Source: Monocercomonoides exilis
Lineage: Eukaryota > Preaxostyla > Oxymonadida > Polymastigidae
NCBI GenBank assembly: GCA_001643675.2
Contig: LSRY02000029.1
Coordinates: 1,054,001 to 1,118,000 of the forward strand
Length of the DNA: 64,000 nt
Direction: 5' to 3'
Shown here: piece after piece, positions 11,801 to 24,143 of the stretch
Layout of the letters: each line of letters opens with the position of its first letter
Position numbering within the stretch: the first letter of the stretch is position 1
Translations under genes and position numbers: made by a program
The notes under the pieces: model-generated
What the model was told of the DNA's origin: nothing
The model's database searches: none
Seen by the model: only the letters and a program-made list of their open reading frames with translations

Positions 11801-14800
11801 TGTAACGATCTTCCAGTTGCCTACCTTCTGATATAATCCTCTGCTGGTCAGGAGGAATCCTTTCTTTGCGAAAGATCATATTCCTTAATTCCTCAACAGT
11901 TGTATTTCGTCTTACAAAAAAGGAAAGGCGCTTTCCTGTAAGCATTTTCACAAAAATCAACATCTGGCCCAAATCCTCTCCTTCATTGAATGCTCGCGCA
12001 GACGCTTCCTTCACTCTGCTCTTTCTGCTTGTATCATTCTTTCCTTCTTCGTTCTCCGCTTCAATCAACTCCCCAACATCCAACCCAGACTTAAGCGCCA
12101 TTTTAAATAATCTTTCTTCCGCTTCTTTGCCTCTCTGTTCTGCTTTAAGCTTTCCTTCTACTTTCTCCACCAGCGCAACACATCTGGCCACACTCCTCTT
12201 CAGCAGTTCGTCTCCTCTTCCGGCTTTCTTCTCTGCCTGCCCCAACGCAACCAATCTTGCCAGAACAAACACCTGCTCCACTGCGTTCAACTGCGCAAAC
12301 AGAGCCGGCTCTGCATACTCCTCAAACAGTTCCACATCGTCCGTAGCAAGAAGATAGTGATCAATCACCGTCTTCTCCTTTTTACTTGCTAAAGCCGGAC
12401 GTATCGCCTGCTCAAAGAATTTTGGTGCCTTTTTGTACAGCAGCAAATTTGTCTCATGGCATGCAAATTCACTGTATCGGTCGCAAAGCTCTCTGTATTT
12501 CTTCTTTTTCTCTTTCTCGTCTTCGTCTTTTCCTTCATCAACCAGTTTGTATAGTTCCTCAAATGCATCGCACCACGCATCAAATGTTCCGACTGAGGCT
12601 TCATTCCCCAAGTCTGCTTTCATCGAACACTTCAGCAGATGGAGAATTCCACCAAAGCAACTGTACGTTTCATATGTTGATGTTGACAGATCATCAATCG
12701 TGCGCGACGCAACACACTTGGAAAGATACGCTTTTTTCAATGAGAAACTTCCATTCGAATTTCTGCTTGCACATGTACAACCAGATGAATCAGAAGAAGA
12801 GCTTGCTGCTACTTTTTCCTCGTTCTCCTTTTCATTGCAAGCTTCGCAACAGCTGTCATTCAACACTTTCTTTGGTAGAATCAGCGCTGAGCGCATCTTC
12901 TGAAGAACATGCTTCTTCGGGTCAAATGCGTTCATCAGTCGCATTTCTCTCAGCCGGCCTTCTTCTCCTTCTCCTTCTTCTCCTTCCGCTTTCTTTCTTC
13001 CTCTGCACAAACTCAGATCTACCGCCAATACACGTGCCACTATACGGTCATCGTCTGTTGCCAACACAGTCAGAGTGCTCTGTCCTTTCTGCCCTATAAC
13101 CTGAGTAGGAATCACTACACGCCGAGTTTCCCCAACTCCCACAGGCTTGTTAAGAATCACTGTCGTAGTATCAGTAAGGAAGTCGATGTTTTTCCGATCA
13201 ACTTGACATTCTCTCCAATTCTCAGTTCTTGTTTCATCGAAGTCTCGTTTTTGACATCTAGTTGCTTCCATTTTTGCCATTAATGGTCCATTTGTTGCAC
13301 CTCCACAAATGGTGTCGCTGCTATATGAAGTTGCTTCCTTTCGAGTGGTTTCTTGTGTGACAACTGGATGCATTAGCACAGACGGTGCATCCAAAGTGTT
13401 GCCCAAACGAGCTGCAGATGATTGTCTTCGCTGAATGTACTCCTGCTCAGTGCCCAGTCGGTTGTCTGATGTGTAGAACGAGCTGACTGCCATTGTTGTT
13501 GTCGCCTCTGCCTGTCTCACAAACCACATTGCATTCAGCTGCGTCTCCGGGTCAAAGACGCCAGCAAAGTGTGTTCCAAATGCATGTATTCGCGTCATTT
13601 CTGTGCAGTTTCTGAGAATAACTTCCACATTTCCTGCTTCTGCTCCTTCTCTAATTTGACGCACCCCTGCAACTGTTACTGCCGCTTCACTTCCTCTTCG
13701 CACTATCCTCCGCGCGCCACACAAAAGCGATGTGTTATCCTGTCTCACCCTACAATCACTTTCTTCTTCTTTCGATTTTTGTGTTCCTCCTTTTTGGCTT
13801 ATTTGATTTTTCTCGTTATTTTCAGCTGTCTTGCGTGGTTCAATCAGAGAAATTGACGTAACCACCCATGTCTCCACCTCAAACAACATATATTCGCCAC
13901 CAGGCAGATCGGCTGGCAGAATCGCTTTCCCTTCCTTCAGCACCATCTTCTCTGTCACATCATGTAAATGCACTCTTGCATCTGGTCCTCCCATTTGTGT
14001 CAGTGTAATCATCCTCTTCTCAATCCTCGTCTTTGCTCTTTCCTTTTCTCTCTCTTCATACCCCTCTTCTTCTCCTTCATCCCAGTCCATCTCCAACGGC
14101 ACCTCCAGCTCTTGCCCTGCATACCCTACAACCCTATCTCTCCTGTTATAAAGATGTATCGGAGTAGGCACAATACCGTGACCTTCCAAGCCAAACAGCT
14201 GACTTGCCTCATTCGTTCCATCACCTGAGTCCATCGTTATCTCAAAAGCACTCACGTCTCGCAAAGAGCCTAATGTAATCTCTCCATTTTCGTCTGTCAT
14301 TAACTGTACCCCTTTCTTGCAGTAATCGGACCAGATGTTAACATACCGAAAGAAGAACTTGAAAGAGACAGCATGATATTTCACTTTCTCTCCACTTTTT
14401 CCAAACACACGCAGTACATAACATGTTTCCCCTTTCTTCACATTCTTCTCTTCTATTCTTCGCACCAGCGCTGCTGCCACAAACCCTCGCGTGCTATCGA
14501 TAGTGTTCACCGTAAATGTCTTCTCTCTCGATACTGGCACGGTACGCCCTAAGTCTGAGTGAACAACAATAACCCCGTTCACCTGCACATGCACCTTCGC
14601 AACATTCTCAGGAACGGTATATTCTACACACGTCAACTCTCCATCAACAAACTGCAGACCTGCATACTGCCGTGTCACATCAATTCCCTCCACAGTTGTT
14701 GATGTCACCTTCACTGATACGCCACGCACCATTCCAACTGATGCAGGCTCATAACAACAAAACAGCTGAGGGCGTAAGAGGATGTGCGCGTTGGCATGAC

Positions 14801-16808
14801 GGATTAGCTCCTCGCGATCAATGTAGATTCCACATCCAAACGTGTACATCTCCGATTTATGCTCAAATCCATCAACCAACACACAGAACTCGTCCGCCAA
14901 GTCTTCCACAATCGCCTGCTTTATCCCTGCACCACTGCCAGTTGCATAAGGTACCAATATCTCGCATGGCTCCAAACCCGGATGCTTCTTTGGAGTAGTG
15001 CTTGCGCTATGTTTCTTTCCATCCACCCACACCGCCACTCGACTTCGTGGCAAAGGCATGTTCAGTTCGTCCAGCACAGTCACTGCCTGCCCGTCTGCGA
15101 TGCACCGCGACATCATTCTTAAGCTCCCCTTTCGAATCAAAGCACGGCTCGTCAATCCGCCTCCAGACAGAACAACCACAAACACTCCTCTCTTTTGCAC
15201 CCGCTCTCCTTCTCCCCGCTCAACTTCGTCCTCGTCTTCTTCTTCTTCTTCCACTTTCTCTCCTTTTTTGTCCAACACAAGTGAAGGAAGCTCTATTCGC
15301 TCTGTATGACGGATCACTGGTGCATATGCTGAAAAATCAAGAAATCGTTCGTAGTTCGCCACCAATCCGTCAAGTTCCATTCCTGCATCCACTTCTCGAT
15401 GCATCAGCGAATAGTATGCCTGCGTATTCACCTCAAACACTTGCAAACGCATCTCCTGCACATTCTTCACTACAACATTTACTGACGGAACCTCTTCGGC
15501 TTCGCTTCCAAAGCCAAAGTATGTCTGGTTGTCGTCTGCAAACGTGAGCTCTGATTTTTCCGTCAGCTGGCGAACAAAATACTCGTCGGCGTCCTTCCTT
15601 CCCACTTTACTCACATCCATTTTCCCGTTCGTTAGCTTTGCCTCCGTTACTAATCTTCGCAATTCCGTTTCTATAATGTACGTCTGGAATTTCCGCTCAT
15701 CTACGCCATTAGCGATGAAATGAATCACCTGCTTCCGAATCAGTTCTGTGCTCCCATTTCGCTCCATCCATTGTAATTCAGCTCTTGGCACTCCAATTTT
15801 CTCTAGCCAATGCATATCGACTCGACATACATTTCTATATCTGTTGCTCATATTACTCCACGTTTTACAAATACCAACATCCCGTCTCGGACACTTCAGA
15901 AGGCTCAAAAACCTCTCCAAATTTGACTCCCCTCTCAGCAAATCATGAACCACGCATGCTTCCATCAGCGAAGCCCTCATCCAAAATGCAGCTTCGTTCA
16001 ATTGGCATGCAATGTTCCATATCCTCTCAAAATATTTATCTTGAGCAGTTTTATCTGTTTCCCATACTACATCTACTCCTGGTACCATTCGAATCAGCAT
16101 CATCTCCACCCAATGTTGGTTTTTGCGTAATTCTGCCTTTTCTTCTCCCAATTTCTCCAATTGTTCAATAGTTAAATCAACCGACAAATCAGACAGGTGC
16201 GTGTTTGGCTTTGAAAGATATAGCTTTATCAGATCCAAAAGCCCAGGATATGAGCACGAACGCACATTATTGATGAACTGCTGTAGATCATGCTTCTCAA
16301 GCTTTTTGGCATCAACTTTTAGCATTCCCTCCGGCGTAAGTTCGTTGAGGATCCGCCGTTGTGTTGCCGCTTCCTTTAGCACATTTCCAAAGTCAACTTC
16401 GTCCTCATTAAGTACAGTTGGCAACGCAACCTCATCTCTAGGTTCATCTCGTGCTCCTATATGTCGTTGAGCATCTGTAAAATCCCTATGTAATATATCA
16501 TCCCGGAGATGCTCCAATACTTCTTTTTGAGAGGCTTTATCCATCTTTCCAAAAGATGTTAAACTTCGCCTCAGTTTCAGTTGTGATACAACAGAACTAT
16601 TTTCCCCTAGTTTTTCAATAAGCTTTTTCAACAAATTTTCTTCTTCTGCAGTGGAATGCTCCGGACTTTTCAATTGTTCCCGCAGAATCGCATAATACAA
16701 ACGCTCATTAGAATTTGCAGGCAAAACTTCAAGAGCTGCATCACGCTCCTTTTCGTCCTTCGCGAATACAAACTTTTCAAGGAATGAAACACTCACGGAT
16801 TCTTCCAT
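8808..16808 (-). CDS. Giant alpha-2-macroglobulin-like protein with an internal ubiquitin unit
   Basis: A single uninterrupted 2,666-codon frame, starting at ATG 16808 (the open frame begins upstream without an ATG) and ending at TAG 8808-8810. There is no signal peptide or membrane span, so it is probably cytosolic. The N-terminal third is helical. Residues about 470-1100 have beta-rich segments ([10 protein letters not shown], a DELN... strand, VYGK-like repeats) that remind me of the macroglobulin/MG2-containing giant proteins of bacteria and protists; that is memory, not a search. A complete ubiquitin fold occupies residues 1616-1691. Later parts include a possible helical-repeat region around [15 protein letters not shown], a Lys/Glu-rich stretch, and a poly-Ser run near residue 2510 coded by an AGA/TCT microsatellite at about 9237-9290. 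It is intronless, unlike many neighbours. The precise function is unknown. Confidence 0.8.
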   Translation of the reverse strand: MEESVSVSFLEKFVFAKDEKERDAALEVLPANSNERLYYAILREQLKSPEHSTAEEENLLKKLIEKLGENSSVVSQLKLRRSLTSFGKMDKASQKEVLEHLRDDILHRDFTDAQRHIGARDEPRDEVALPTVLNEDEVDFGNVLKEAATQRRILNELTPEGMLKVDAKKLEKHDLQQFINNVRSCSYPGLLDLIKLYLSKPNTHLSDLSVDLTIEQLEKLGEEKAELRKNQHWVEMMLIRMVPGVDVVWETDKTAQDKYFERIWNIACQLNEAAFWMRASLMEACVVHDLLRGESNLERFLSLLKCPRRDVGICKTWSNMSNRYRNVCRVDMHWLEKIGVPRAELQWMERNGSTELIRKQVIHFIANGVDERKFQTYIIETELRRLVTEAKLTNGKMDVSKVGRKDADEYFVRQLTEKSELTFADDNQTYFGFGSEAEEVPSVNVVVKNVQEMRLQVFEVNTQAYYSLMHREVDAGMELDGLVANYERFLDFSAYAPVIRHTERIELPSLVLDKKGEKVEEEEEDEDEVERGEGERVQKRGVFVVVLSGGGLTSRALIRKGSLRMMSRCIADGQAVTVLDELNMPLPRSRVAVWVDGKKHSASTTPKKHPGLEPCEILVPYATGSGAGIKQAIVEDLADEFCVLVDGFEHKSEMYTFGCGIYIDREELIRHANAHILLRPQLFCCYEPASVGMVRGVSVKVTSTTVEGIDVTRQYAGLQFVDGELTCVEYTVPENVAKVHVQVNGVIVVHSDLGRTVPVSREKTFTVNTIDSTRGFVAAALVRRIEEKNVKKGETCYVLRVFGKSGEKVKYHAVSFKFFFRYVNIWSDYCKKGVQLMTDENGEITLGSLRDVSAFEITMDSGDGTNEASQLFGLEGHGIVPTPIHLYNRRDRVVGYAGQELEVPLEMDWDEGEEEGYEEREKERAKTRIEKRMITLTQMGGPDARVHLHDVTEKMVLKEGKAILPADLPGGEYMLFEVETWVVTSISLIEPRKTAENNEKNQISQKGGTQKSKEEESDCRVRQDNTSLLCGARRIVRRGSEAAVTVAGVRQIREGAEAGNVEVILRNCTEMTRIHAFGTHFAGVFDPETQLNAMWFVRQAEATTTMAVSSFYTSDNRLGTEQEYIQRRQSSAARLGNTLDAPSVLMHPVVTQETTRKEATSYSSDTICGGATNGPLMAKMEATRCQKRDFDETRTENWRECQVDRKNIDFLTDTTTVILNKPVGVGETRRVVIPTQVIGQKGQSTLTVLATDDDRIVARVLAVDLSLCRGRKKAEGEEGEGEEGRLREMRLMNAFDPKKHVLQKMRSALILPKKVLNDSCCEACNEKENEEKVAASSSSDSSGCTCASRNSNGSFSLKKAYLSKCVASRTIDDLSTSTYETYSCFGGILHLLKCSMKADLGNEASVGTFDAWCDAFEELYKLVDEGKDEDEKEKKKKYRELCDRYSEFACHETNLLLYKKAPKFFEQAIRPALASKKEKTVIDHYLLATDDVELFEEYAEPALFAQLNAVEQVFVLARLVALGQAEKKAGRGDELLKRSVARCVALVEKVEGKLKAEQRGKEAEERLFKMALKSGLDVGELIEAENEEGKNDTSRKSRVKEASARAFNEGEDLGQMLIFVKMLTGKRLSFFVRRNTTVEELRNMIFRKERIPPDQQRIISEGRQLEDRYTMGHYNIKNKATLDLVLRLRGGGTGPELMLDTSLRREAAPKAPIGVGFGFAPRTLMRSVQSRSMNFAAPACCSAAPSPMPMKMKMAVQNVHYDYDAEEEEIAPVAKFQQVENTKEYRENQYHRVANRDDPLVGWNEFFLDYAKYLFGCMADGIGTDASDCANCVPFVSANILDCANSFTSAAFAAALTDVSLRPVSVEKAIQMSGGRASASISSENTAALLYVKEMEAVEEGKEDSALERESMRTEKQEEKGKGKIVQMKQVLVQEFVCDMAEEWEVNEEGRKTRKYVDWEKLYAGRVYMCDVVLTNTTATQRSVEVLMQVPAGSIPLLRGSMTKTQSVVLGAYGTKTLSYSFYFPRGGAFVHYPAQVAMRGHYMCCSREGGHKVLVAEHATAQPERRDWAYVSQEAEKEVLLEFLEKENLHRADVDLSMIAWRLRDKDVFDAVIAVLMRRGVYNEKVYSYSMKHLGPATAVQRYLCDPFVSKEIEIRLPSFATVLSPIFVKNPVTRGAFRVLEYRPLINPRTFLFGEEKERIPNANLARQYRKYLIYLAHGAAAAYASSSLFESDADIERDEEYNGYSQWMPEMSGSSLLGDGEKLVLTYYLLLQDRLDEARALFDTIGMESASASGSTKQKRENENEMEMKLQYDYMSAYLDMTNPESALPVKKSGKCGEETMEAPRLTVARRVAEKHRNCSIPRWKLMFDHLNEQIKEVDKMFAAEQREKEKEKEKREEEEKEEKGGRKKDILVENEAERESKRQRQLVESKTVEATVEMVIDAKANTITLQQQNGKEKTGKIKFYRVDIESLFSTKPFMKGKDSAKAFSIVKPKQIEFSFEESNSASSSSSSSSSSSSSSSSTHLARSVVVPVPDELQRQNVFVEVEYEGKSRSDALFNCGMDVELFEETGRLVVKEEFTHRPVPGVYVKVYGKQGGESGAFVKDGFTDLRGCFDYASVNKSTNISSYVSGRANYETSRRFSILIMSDSLGSVVKEVDAPAEN
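11736..11963 (-). other. Embedded ubiquitin domain (76 codons)
   Basis: Codons 1616-1691 of the giant protein match ubiquitin from its Met1 ([10 protein letters not shown]) through IPPDQQR to the final LRLRGG, exactly 76 residues without a gap. The hydrophobic patch residues Leu8, Ile44 and Val70 are kept, as are Arg72 and the Gly75-Gly76 end. Lys6, Lys11 and Lys33 are retained. Lys27 is Arg, Lys29 is Met, Lys48 is Arg and Lys63 is Asn, so the usual K48 and K63 chain sites are missing. One more Gly follows Gly76, then the host protein continues for nearly 1,000 residues. A deubiquitinase could cut after Gly76; whether it does is unknown. Confidence 0.93.
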
Positions 16809-16963
16809 GTTTGTTAAAAATTTCAAACATATTTATCAAGGGATAGATCAAAACAGTTTGACAAATTTTAATATGAGAAAACGAAAAATTCAAAAAGGTT
16901 ATAAGGACACACATTGAAAGAGGTGATTATTAATGAAATTTAAGATAATATCACTTGTTTGCT

Positions 16964-16974
<11 letters not shown>

Positions 16975-17016
<42 letters not shown>
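16975..17016 (+). repeat. A42 homopolymer
   Basis: Forty-two consecutive adenines followed by TTTTTATTTT, in the divergent intergenic region (16809-17300) between the giant protein gene and the Exo70-like gene. It could affect nucleosome placement at a shared promoter. No protein is plausible here. Confidence 0.9.
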
Positions 17017-17020
<4 letters not shown>

Positions 17021-17300
17021 TATTTTATAAAATGTGTTCATCAAATGAACGAAATATTAAACAAAGGATATGTTTCTATTGCAGTTCTGCTTGATTTGTA
17101 TGATTCTGTTTTTGCAAAAAAAATATTTTTCCAAAATCTATTCTGAAAAGCAATGCACAAGTTGAAAGAAAGAACGTGAAAGATTAATTATGGGCTAATT
17201 CATTTGAGTCTTTTTCGATAGAATCTTTATATTAACAATTTTTAAAATTTTGCAAGAATAATTTGATATAAATTGATTTGTTTAATTTGTGTTCTACGGA

Positions 17301-18521
17301 ATGACTGCGTATTCATCGACGCTTTTAAGAAAGAATATTGATTCATTTATTTTGGCAACCATGGAGTTAGGAAATGTTAAAGAATCTGTAGCTTCCATTA
17401 GATTGTTTACAGACGAATGCAATAAAAGGGTTTCACGTTTGTCTTCCATATCTATGGCAAAACAAGAAGAGTTAGACAAATCATTATTATCGTTGGAAAA
17501 AGTCAGTAAAGAACTCTCAACAAATCAACACACAAATGAAATATATGACCTTTCGCAAGAGTGCGCTGGAATTTTACGAGAAGCCAAATTACTGGCCAAT
17601 AAAAATGGCATGATGTTGCTGTAAATTTTTTCTAAATAAATATTATTCCTTTATCTTTCTTATTTAAAGATACGCACGGTTGGGTTGCATGTTTAGGGAA
17701 AGCAGCGCGTGTTATCGGAACACTAAAAGGACATGTTAGATGGATGAAAAAGGAAAAGATTCTTGGTGATAAACACCTTGAATCAATTTCGGTGAGCACT
17801 CAAGCCCTTAATCAAAACTTAACTCAACATCTTGATGCAGCTTTTGTCACAGTTTGTGTGTTAAGCGTAACGCAAGCAGAAAAAGCAAAACAATCTTCAT
17901 TTTTGGCTAAATCAGATCAATCCTTAACTCAACTGTCAAATTTCGAAACCATGGATCAATCATTTGATTGCACTTCTTCGCAGCTTCATCGTTCAATGGC
18001 ATTGCTTTTGCGAGCATTTTTTGACGCTAATTCAATCCGGAGATGCCCTTCGTTGTTTGCAGACAATGTTGTCAAACCGCTACTAATCCGCTGCACTCAG
18101 CGTTGTTGGTCATCTTTTTCGTCTGCACATCCGATGTTGCATCTTCCATCTTCACAGTCAGCCCAATCAACTTCATCATCTTCTTCTTCTGAACAGCCTC
18201 CGGCGTCTGACGGGCGGTCCTCCCCTTCCTCCTCTCTGCCTTCGCCTTCTTCATCGCCGTCTCAATCATCCTCGTCCTCTTCTGGCTCATCATCTGCAAG
18301 ATCGCCACCCACTCTCTCCTCTCTCTCTCCGCACGAAGTGCTCACCCTCTTCACACACCTCCTCAGCAACATCCGGCACACGCTGCTACCAATCATCGTC
18401 TCCATCTCCCGCTCCTGCCACAAAAATAGCAAAAACAATCTTCTTTCTGCCTCTTCCCGTGCCAAGCCTTTTAACTCCGAAGAGTTTCAGAACTGTTCTG
18501 CTGCTTCTGATCAAATAGCAC

Positions 18522-18553
<32 letters not shown>

Positions 18554-21500
18554 CCTCCTCCTCCTCCTGTGCAATCTGCAAATTTGCAGTCAATAAAGTC
18601 GCACCACGAATTCCCCTCGTTTATTCGCAAACTGCCAAGACACAAGCCTTTGTTCCACTTTGACACAACTTACAATGCTACAAGTGATAATTCTTCTTCC
18701 TCTTCTTCCTCATCATCGTCTTCCTCTTCTCCATCTGAAGATGCAGTCTATCTGTTCTTGCCATCTGATTACACAGCCCTTTTTTTATCTGCTTTGGTCA
18801 ACATGACAATCAGCCATCTTCTTTCGATCTTTTCGACTCCTTCTCTTTCTTCTCTCTCTTTGAAACAGCCTTCTCTTTCGCCTATGCCAGCAGCAGGCAC
18901 ACAACCCTCTTCGCAAACGCTGCAATCTTCTTCTTTGCCTTCTTCTTCTACTTCTTCTCCTTCTCCTTCTTCCATTCCTCCTTCCTCTTCTTCCTCCTCC
19001 TCTTCTTCTTCATTTCATCTGCAATCCTCCGCCCTCTCCCCTCTCTCACAGTCATATGCCATCTCTTCTGTTGTGTCATGCAATTCTCATTCAACAGCCT
19101 CTCCTTCGTCTTTGCCCCAGTCATTCACTGCTCTTATTCCTGAGAAGCGCATCCGGCTGATCAAAATGATCAACCTCTTCATCAACACCCTCCTCGACGA
19201 CATTTCAGAGAGATTCCCTTCGTTCTCTTATTCTGATACAGAAAGCGATATCAATTCTTCTTCTTCCTCCTCCTCCTCCTCCTCTTCTTCTTCTTCTCCT
19301 TTGTCACTGAAGCGTTGGTGGTATCATCATGACTCCCTCTTATCTTTTCAGTCTCTTCAGCCGTCTTCATTCTCTGCTCAAAATGCTTCTTCTTCTTCTT
19401 CTTCTTCTGATGCTGCTGATGCAAAGAAAAGCGAAGCAGAAACACGAAATGAACAACCTGATGATCCAGATCTCTTCTTCATTCCGCCTCTTCGCAGCTC
19501 CCCTCTGTATTCGATATACACATCTTCTGCTCTTTCTTCTTCTTCTTCTAATTCTGATTCAATTTCTTCTTCTTCCTTCTCTTCCTCTTCCTCTTCTTCT
19601 TCCTCTTCCTCTTCTTCTTCTTCTTCTTCTTCCATTATTTCTCCTTCTCCATTGTCTCAGCTTCTTTCTTCGTTCCACACGACTCTTCTGTTTGACTTGG
19701 TGTCTTCTCAAATCAAAAACAGATATTTCTCTTCTCTCAATGAAATCTCTCCCAACCTTTTCTCTCTTCTTCCTCAGCCTTTCCAGTTCAATCCGTTTGA
19801 CTCCTCATTAGTCACTGCTTTTCCATTTTCCTCTTCCTTAATCCAATCATCATCCTCCACTTCCTCTTCTTCTTCTTCTTCCTCTTCCTCTTCCTCTTCC
19901 ACTTCTTTAAAGCCCTCACTCCATCTGAAGAGTGTTCTTTCACAGAGATTTCTGTCTATTGTGCTTGTTCCTCTCTTCAGCACCCAGTTTCTGCTGCCGT
20001 CGGCTGTGCCTGCGCTGATGAGGGTGCTGAGGCAGGTGACAGAGAAAACTGCTGGTGCTGTTTCAGAGGCTGCAGGGAAGATCACGAAGAAGTGGTGTCA
20101 GAAGGGAAGGAGAAGGAGGAGAAGGATGGGGAGGAGAAGAAGAGAGAAAAGAGAGGGAAAAGGGCAAAGAGAGAAGGAAGAAAAGGAAGAGAATGAGGAT
20201 GGGATGAAAGGTAGAAGAGATGGAGATGGAGATAATGATAATGGCATTGTTGATGGAGAGAAGGAAAAGACAAGCAAAGAAGCAGGAAAAGAAGCAGAAG
20301 AAGAAGAAAGGAATGCTCTTCTGAAGGGAGACGATGCATCACATTCTGATTCATTGCAAACATCAAATGCAACAAATGCCAAAGGAATCAACAAAGGAAC
20401 AAAAGATGAAGATATTGAAGACAATGAAGAAAAGGATGTGGAAGAAGAAGAAGAAGAGGAGGAGGAAGATGATGGTGATGAGTCAGCCAAAGTGGAAGAG
20501 AAGAAAGAGCTAGTGAGTGCAGTGCTTGACTGCTACTTTGACTTCATCCAGCTGCATTACTTGATTGTCAGGCATTATCTTCCATTGCTGATGAGAGTGT
20601 CACTTGCTGCTGAAGACGATCCAATCGGCCAAATGAACAGAGCATTGGCATTGAAATCTTCATCATCAATATCTTCTTCTTCTTCTTCTTCTGGTTTATC
20701 TTCCAACAAGACAACTTCACAGTCACTTCACAACACTCCTCCTTCTCTTCCTTTGCCTCTTCTGCTGTTTCAAGTGTTCTTCTGCTTTGTGTCTTCTACA
20801 TATTCCTTCCTTTTCTCTTGTCTTAGCTCTCTTCTTTCCTCTCTCCTTGCCAGCATCTCTCTCTCCCCCACCGTCAAACAGCACATCCGCCACCTCCCCT
20901 TCTCCACCCGCTCTTCTGGCTCTTCTCTTATCACACAGCATTCATTTTCTGATAGAACATCTGCAGATCAGCAGTCTTTCCAGTCATCTTTGTTCCCCTT
21001 TGACAATTTGAGTGAAAGTGACAGCGCTTTCCCGATGAATTCGCCCTTTGGCTCTTCTTTCTCGTCGGCTGACTCACATTTTGCGCGCTCTCCTTTCTCT
21101 GCCTCTCCCTTTGAGCCTCCTTCTCCCTTAGAACCATCTGACTCTGCAAATAGCTCAGACATTCTGTCAGAAACTGCAACAAATGCATCGTCTTTCTCAT
21201 CTTCCCAATCATCATCATCATCATTTTCTTCTTCTTCTTCATTTTCTCTCCCGCAGCCTTCTTCTTTTCTGGTCAACATTTTTTCTCCTCTCCATTCGTT
21301 CATCTCTGCAGCAACATCTGAGCTCACACAAACAGCCAGCCGTCTGTCACACATGAATGAAGTGACATCGGCTGTGTGGAAGGCAGAAAACAGCTTTGTC
21401 GACAGAATTGCGCAGAACACAGCAGCAACTGCTTCTTCTTTTTCACTTTCTTCTTCTTCTTCTCTTTCTGCTTCAGACAATACAACATTGCACTCTCCAT

Positions 21501-22066
21501 TCAGAGTATCTTCGATATCTTCAGTGTCTTCTTCTTCTTCTTCTTCTTCTGTTGGCAGTGTGAATGCATCAGCTGTGCTTCCGTCGTGTCTGTCTCGTAT
21601 GAGCAGACAGGATGTGCAGATGGCATTCTCTTCGTCTTCGTTTGCGCTGAGGCATTTGGCAGTGGCGATTGTTGATTCGATCTCGTCTGTCACATTCTAT
21701 TTCACTCGGCAGAGCAACAAACAGCTCTCTCTTTACACCGCAGGCGCATTAAATTCATCATCATCATCATCTTCTTCTTCTTCTTCTTCTGTTTCTGTTT
21801 CTGTTTCTGCTCAGTCAAATTCATCTGTTTTGAATTCGTCTTCTCCTCTTCTTCCACTCTCTCGCATCTGGCTGGCCAACACACAGCTGCTGTTCAATGA
21901 AATCCCGTTCATTCTGTCATTCAACCAGGACATCTCACAAGAGATAGACAGGCAGCTGAAAGAAGAGTGTGATAACGCTGACGACAAGGCAGATTCAGAT
22001 GCTTTTTATTCTGTTTATACACCGCATCTGCTCAGATTGCGGACTAAACTGGAAGGAACTTTGTGA
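17301..22066 (+). CDS. Large Ser-rich protein, possible Exo70-like exocyst subunit
   Basis: Two coding blocks: 17301 to about 17620 and about 17670 to 22066. The likely intron is 17621-17669 (GTAAAT...AAAG). The N-terminal 160 residues resemble the helical N-terminus of Exo70: a run of regularly spaced Leu and Arg, then a W-x-A-C-L-x-K-A-like segment at about 17681 on the second block. The remaining 1,400 residues consist of helical islands separated by long poly-Ser stretches (TCT/TCC repeats, for example 18520-18555 and 19560-19635), a Lys/Arg/Glu-rich stretch at about 20090-20510, and an Asp/Glu tail near 21960. The C-terminal helices could be a much-expanded Exo70 domain, but I cannot align them. 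With the GT-AG sites I can see, the two blocks are one base out of frame, so the junction is unresolved. An alternative is another tethering-complex subunit. The name is tentative. Confidence 0.5.
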
Positions 22067-22801
22067 TTTTTATGTTATTCACAAAGGATGGATTTATCAG
22101 AATTTTTGGAAATATTTTCTATTTTTTTTTTTGTGATTCACTTCTTATTTTTGTTTTTATTTTTAAAATGCTTTCTTTTTATAAGATTTTAGCTTTGAAG
22201 GGAATTTGTTAATGCATTTGGACTATCCCAATTATCATATGACATTTTTATGAAAATGAGATTGTTCATGATGATTCCGGCAAACGTTTCTGAAAACATA
22301 AAATGATGTTCGCCAAATAAAAAGTGTCTCAGAAATTCAATAAACAAATATTCTTTTAATCCTTTACAGATTTCAGATGTTGATCGTAACAAAATTCAAG
22401 AGGAAGAGAAAATGGACAGAAATAGCAAACTGCTGTAAAATAGATATTTATTCTAAGTGAAATATTCAAAAATCATTTGAAGATGTTCTTTCTAAAAAAA
22501 GCTTCTCAAAAAAAGAAATAGAAAGAATTGTTGATGGAATAATAAAAATAAAAGAAATTGTAATGATTGGATTACCCCCAAATTAAGACATCCTCAAATT
22601 TCGAAATTGACCGAACAATTAAAAATAAAAATAACATAATTATTTATTATTAAAAAAACCCAATTATGAAACAGGAAATATCCATATTTCCAAAGAACAT
22701 AACGTGCATCATTGAATAAAATATAAGCAAAATGTTGCTTTCTTCATTCCATTTTCCAATCAAGTAGCAACAAGCGTATTTGCGTTGCATTTTCTTGTCA
22801 G
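22067..22801. other. Intergenic region with possible coding relics
   Basis: AT-rich space between convergent genes. Two stretches look weakly protein-like but lack supporting context: a minus-strand frame at 22189-22392 rich in Phe and Leu, and a plus-strand stretch at about 22475-22584 reading SKKEIERIVDGIIKIKEI. Neither has a clear start or splice signals. I treat them as possible gene fragments only. Confidence 0.3.
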
Positions 22802-24143
22802 CTACTTTTGTGCCGGGAGAGAAGGAGGCGGATGAGATGGAATGCTCGGATAATCATGGATGTGGGCTGAGCTTTCAGAAGGGTCTTTGACGAAGGGGCC
22901 AGAAGAAGGATATTGCGGGAAGGAGGACTGCGAAGCAGACGAACTGGAACTTGGCTGTGCGGACGAGTGGTCAACAGAAGTTTGGTAAATAGGGTAAGAA
23001 AAGGAAGAGGAAGAAGAGGAAGAGGAAGAAGAGGAAGAAGAGGAAGGATGGTTCATGTTTGGATATTCATGAACTGTTGGCTCTGCAGACGTCTTGCCCA
23101 GCAAATTGGCCTCGCTTTCTGCCTGGATCAGCGCCTCTTCTGCAGTCAGATGGTCGAGCGTGCCTTTCACCTCAGGCTCCAACGTCGCCATGTCAGAGTA
23201 TGATGTGGCATGCATGTTGTACTTAGCAAATTGGCGTCATACCCAGAATCAAGGGTTTTTTTAAAGATATTACAAATAAATTCAAATTAAAGAGGTTTAT
23301 GAATTAAATTTCTATACCATTTCTTCAAATATAAGCGAAACGTGCTTCAGGATATCGTGGTTCTTTTTCGCCTCAACGAAATTCACAGCTGCTAGAAGCT
23401 GTGCTCGATCAGCTTGGTATTTTTCATCCAATCTCCGAAACTCAGCTGCTGCCTTTTCGGTCTTAAATTGGCCATCTTTTCCTCTATCTCTCATTGCTGA
23501 ATCTCTTGAAGTTCGCAACGATGATAAAGCATTCTTCTTTAACTACAAAATAACATGCTTGTAAGCAATTCTACAACAAATGTTAATGAGCAAACCCTTG
23601 TTTGCGTTATTTCCTTTTCATAAAAGCTTGTCTCTGGGACAACTGCCACGCTCGCCACTGTCCTCCTGTTAAACAACTTTGAAAATCCAGAATTAAAAAT
23701 AATAATCTTTTCAAACATAAACTCGCGCATATATTCTTCGTAGGCTTTCATTGCTTCAGCTATAAAATGGATGAGAATTTTCGAAATAATTAATCATGTT
23801 TTGATTGTTCAAACCAAATTTTACAACACGTGGATCAAGAGAAGGGCTTTTTCCTGCAAATTCTAAAAGAAAATTAAGCTAAATCAAATAACTTCACAAA
23901 ACGCAATTTGTTTTAAACAAAATAATATCACACATATGCCATTCTAGCGTCACTTGCGATATTTGCTGTATCAATCATCTTTTTTCCTTTCTTTCCTAAT
24001 TCATCAATGCACTTTCTTGTCATCTTAAAATTTTCAATTGTTTTCGTAAATTCTTCTGTTTCTTTAAATTCTTCAGCTTTCCCCATTTTTACGAGCATTT
24101 TCTGCCCCAAATTTGATGCTTTAGTCTTAAATGAATCAAGCAT
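22802..24143 (-). CDS. BAR-domain membrane-curvature protein
   Basis: Exons from frame continuity: E1 about 24143-23935, E2 about 23862-23830, E3 23759-23596, E4 23542-23318, E5 23221-22802 (stop TAG). E3-E4 (donor GTTTGC) and E4-E5 (donor GTATAG, joining ...LIFEEM to YNMHATSYSDM) are clean and in frame. The E1-E2-E3 joins are ambiguous. The protein is about 290 residues: three long amphipathic helices with a basic N-terminal helix (KTKASNLGQKMLVKMG) and the pattern of amphiphysin/endophilin BAR domains, ending with the RLDEKY...L and LIFEEM...H helices. After the BAR domain comes a Ser-rich tail (poly-Ser coded at about 22995-23045) with Pro and Tyr. BAR dimers bind and bend membranes in endocytosis. 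There is no C-terminal SH3 domain. The BAR call is by pattern, not alignment. Confidence 0.65.

Noticed and set aside
9458-16470. Many plus-strand open frames opposite the giant minus-strand gene.
   Set aside because: They are antisense shadows: Ser/His/Leu-rich composition with no motifs, while the minus strand has a 2,666-codon frame with a recognisable domain.
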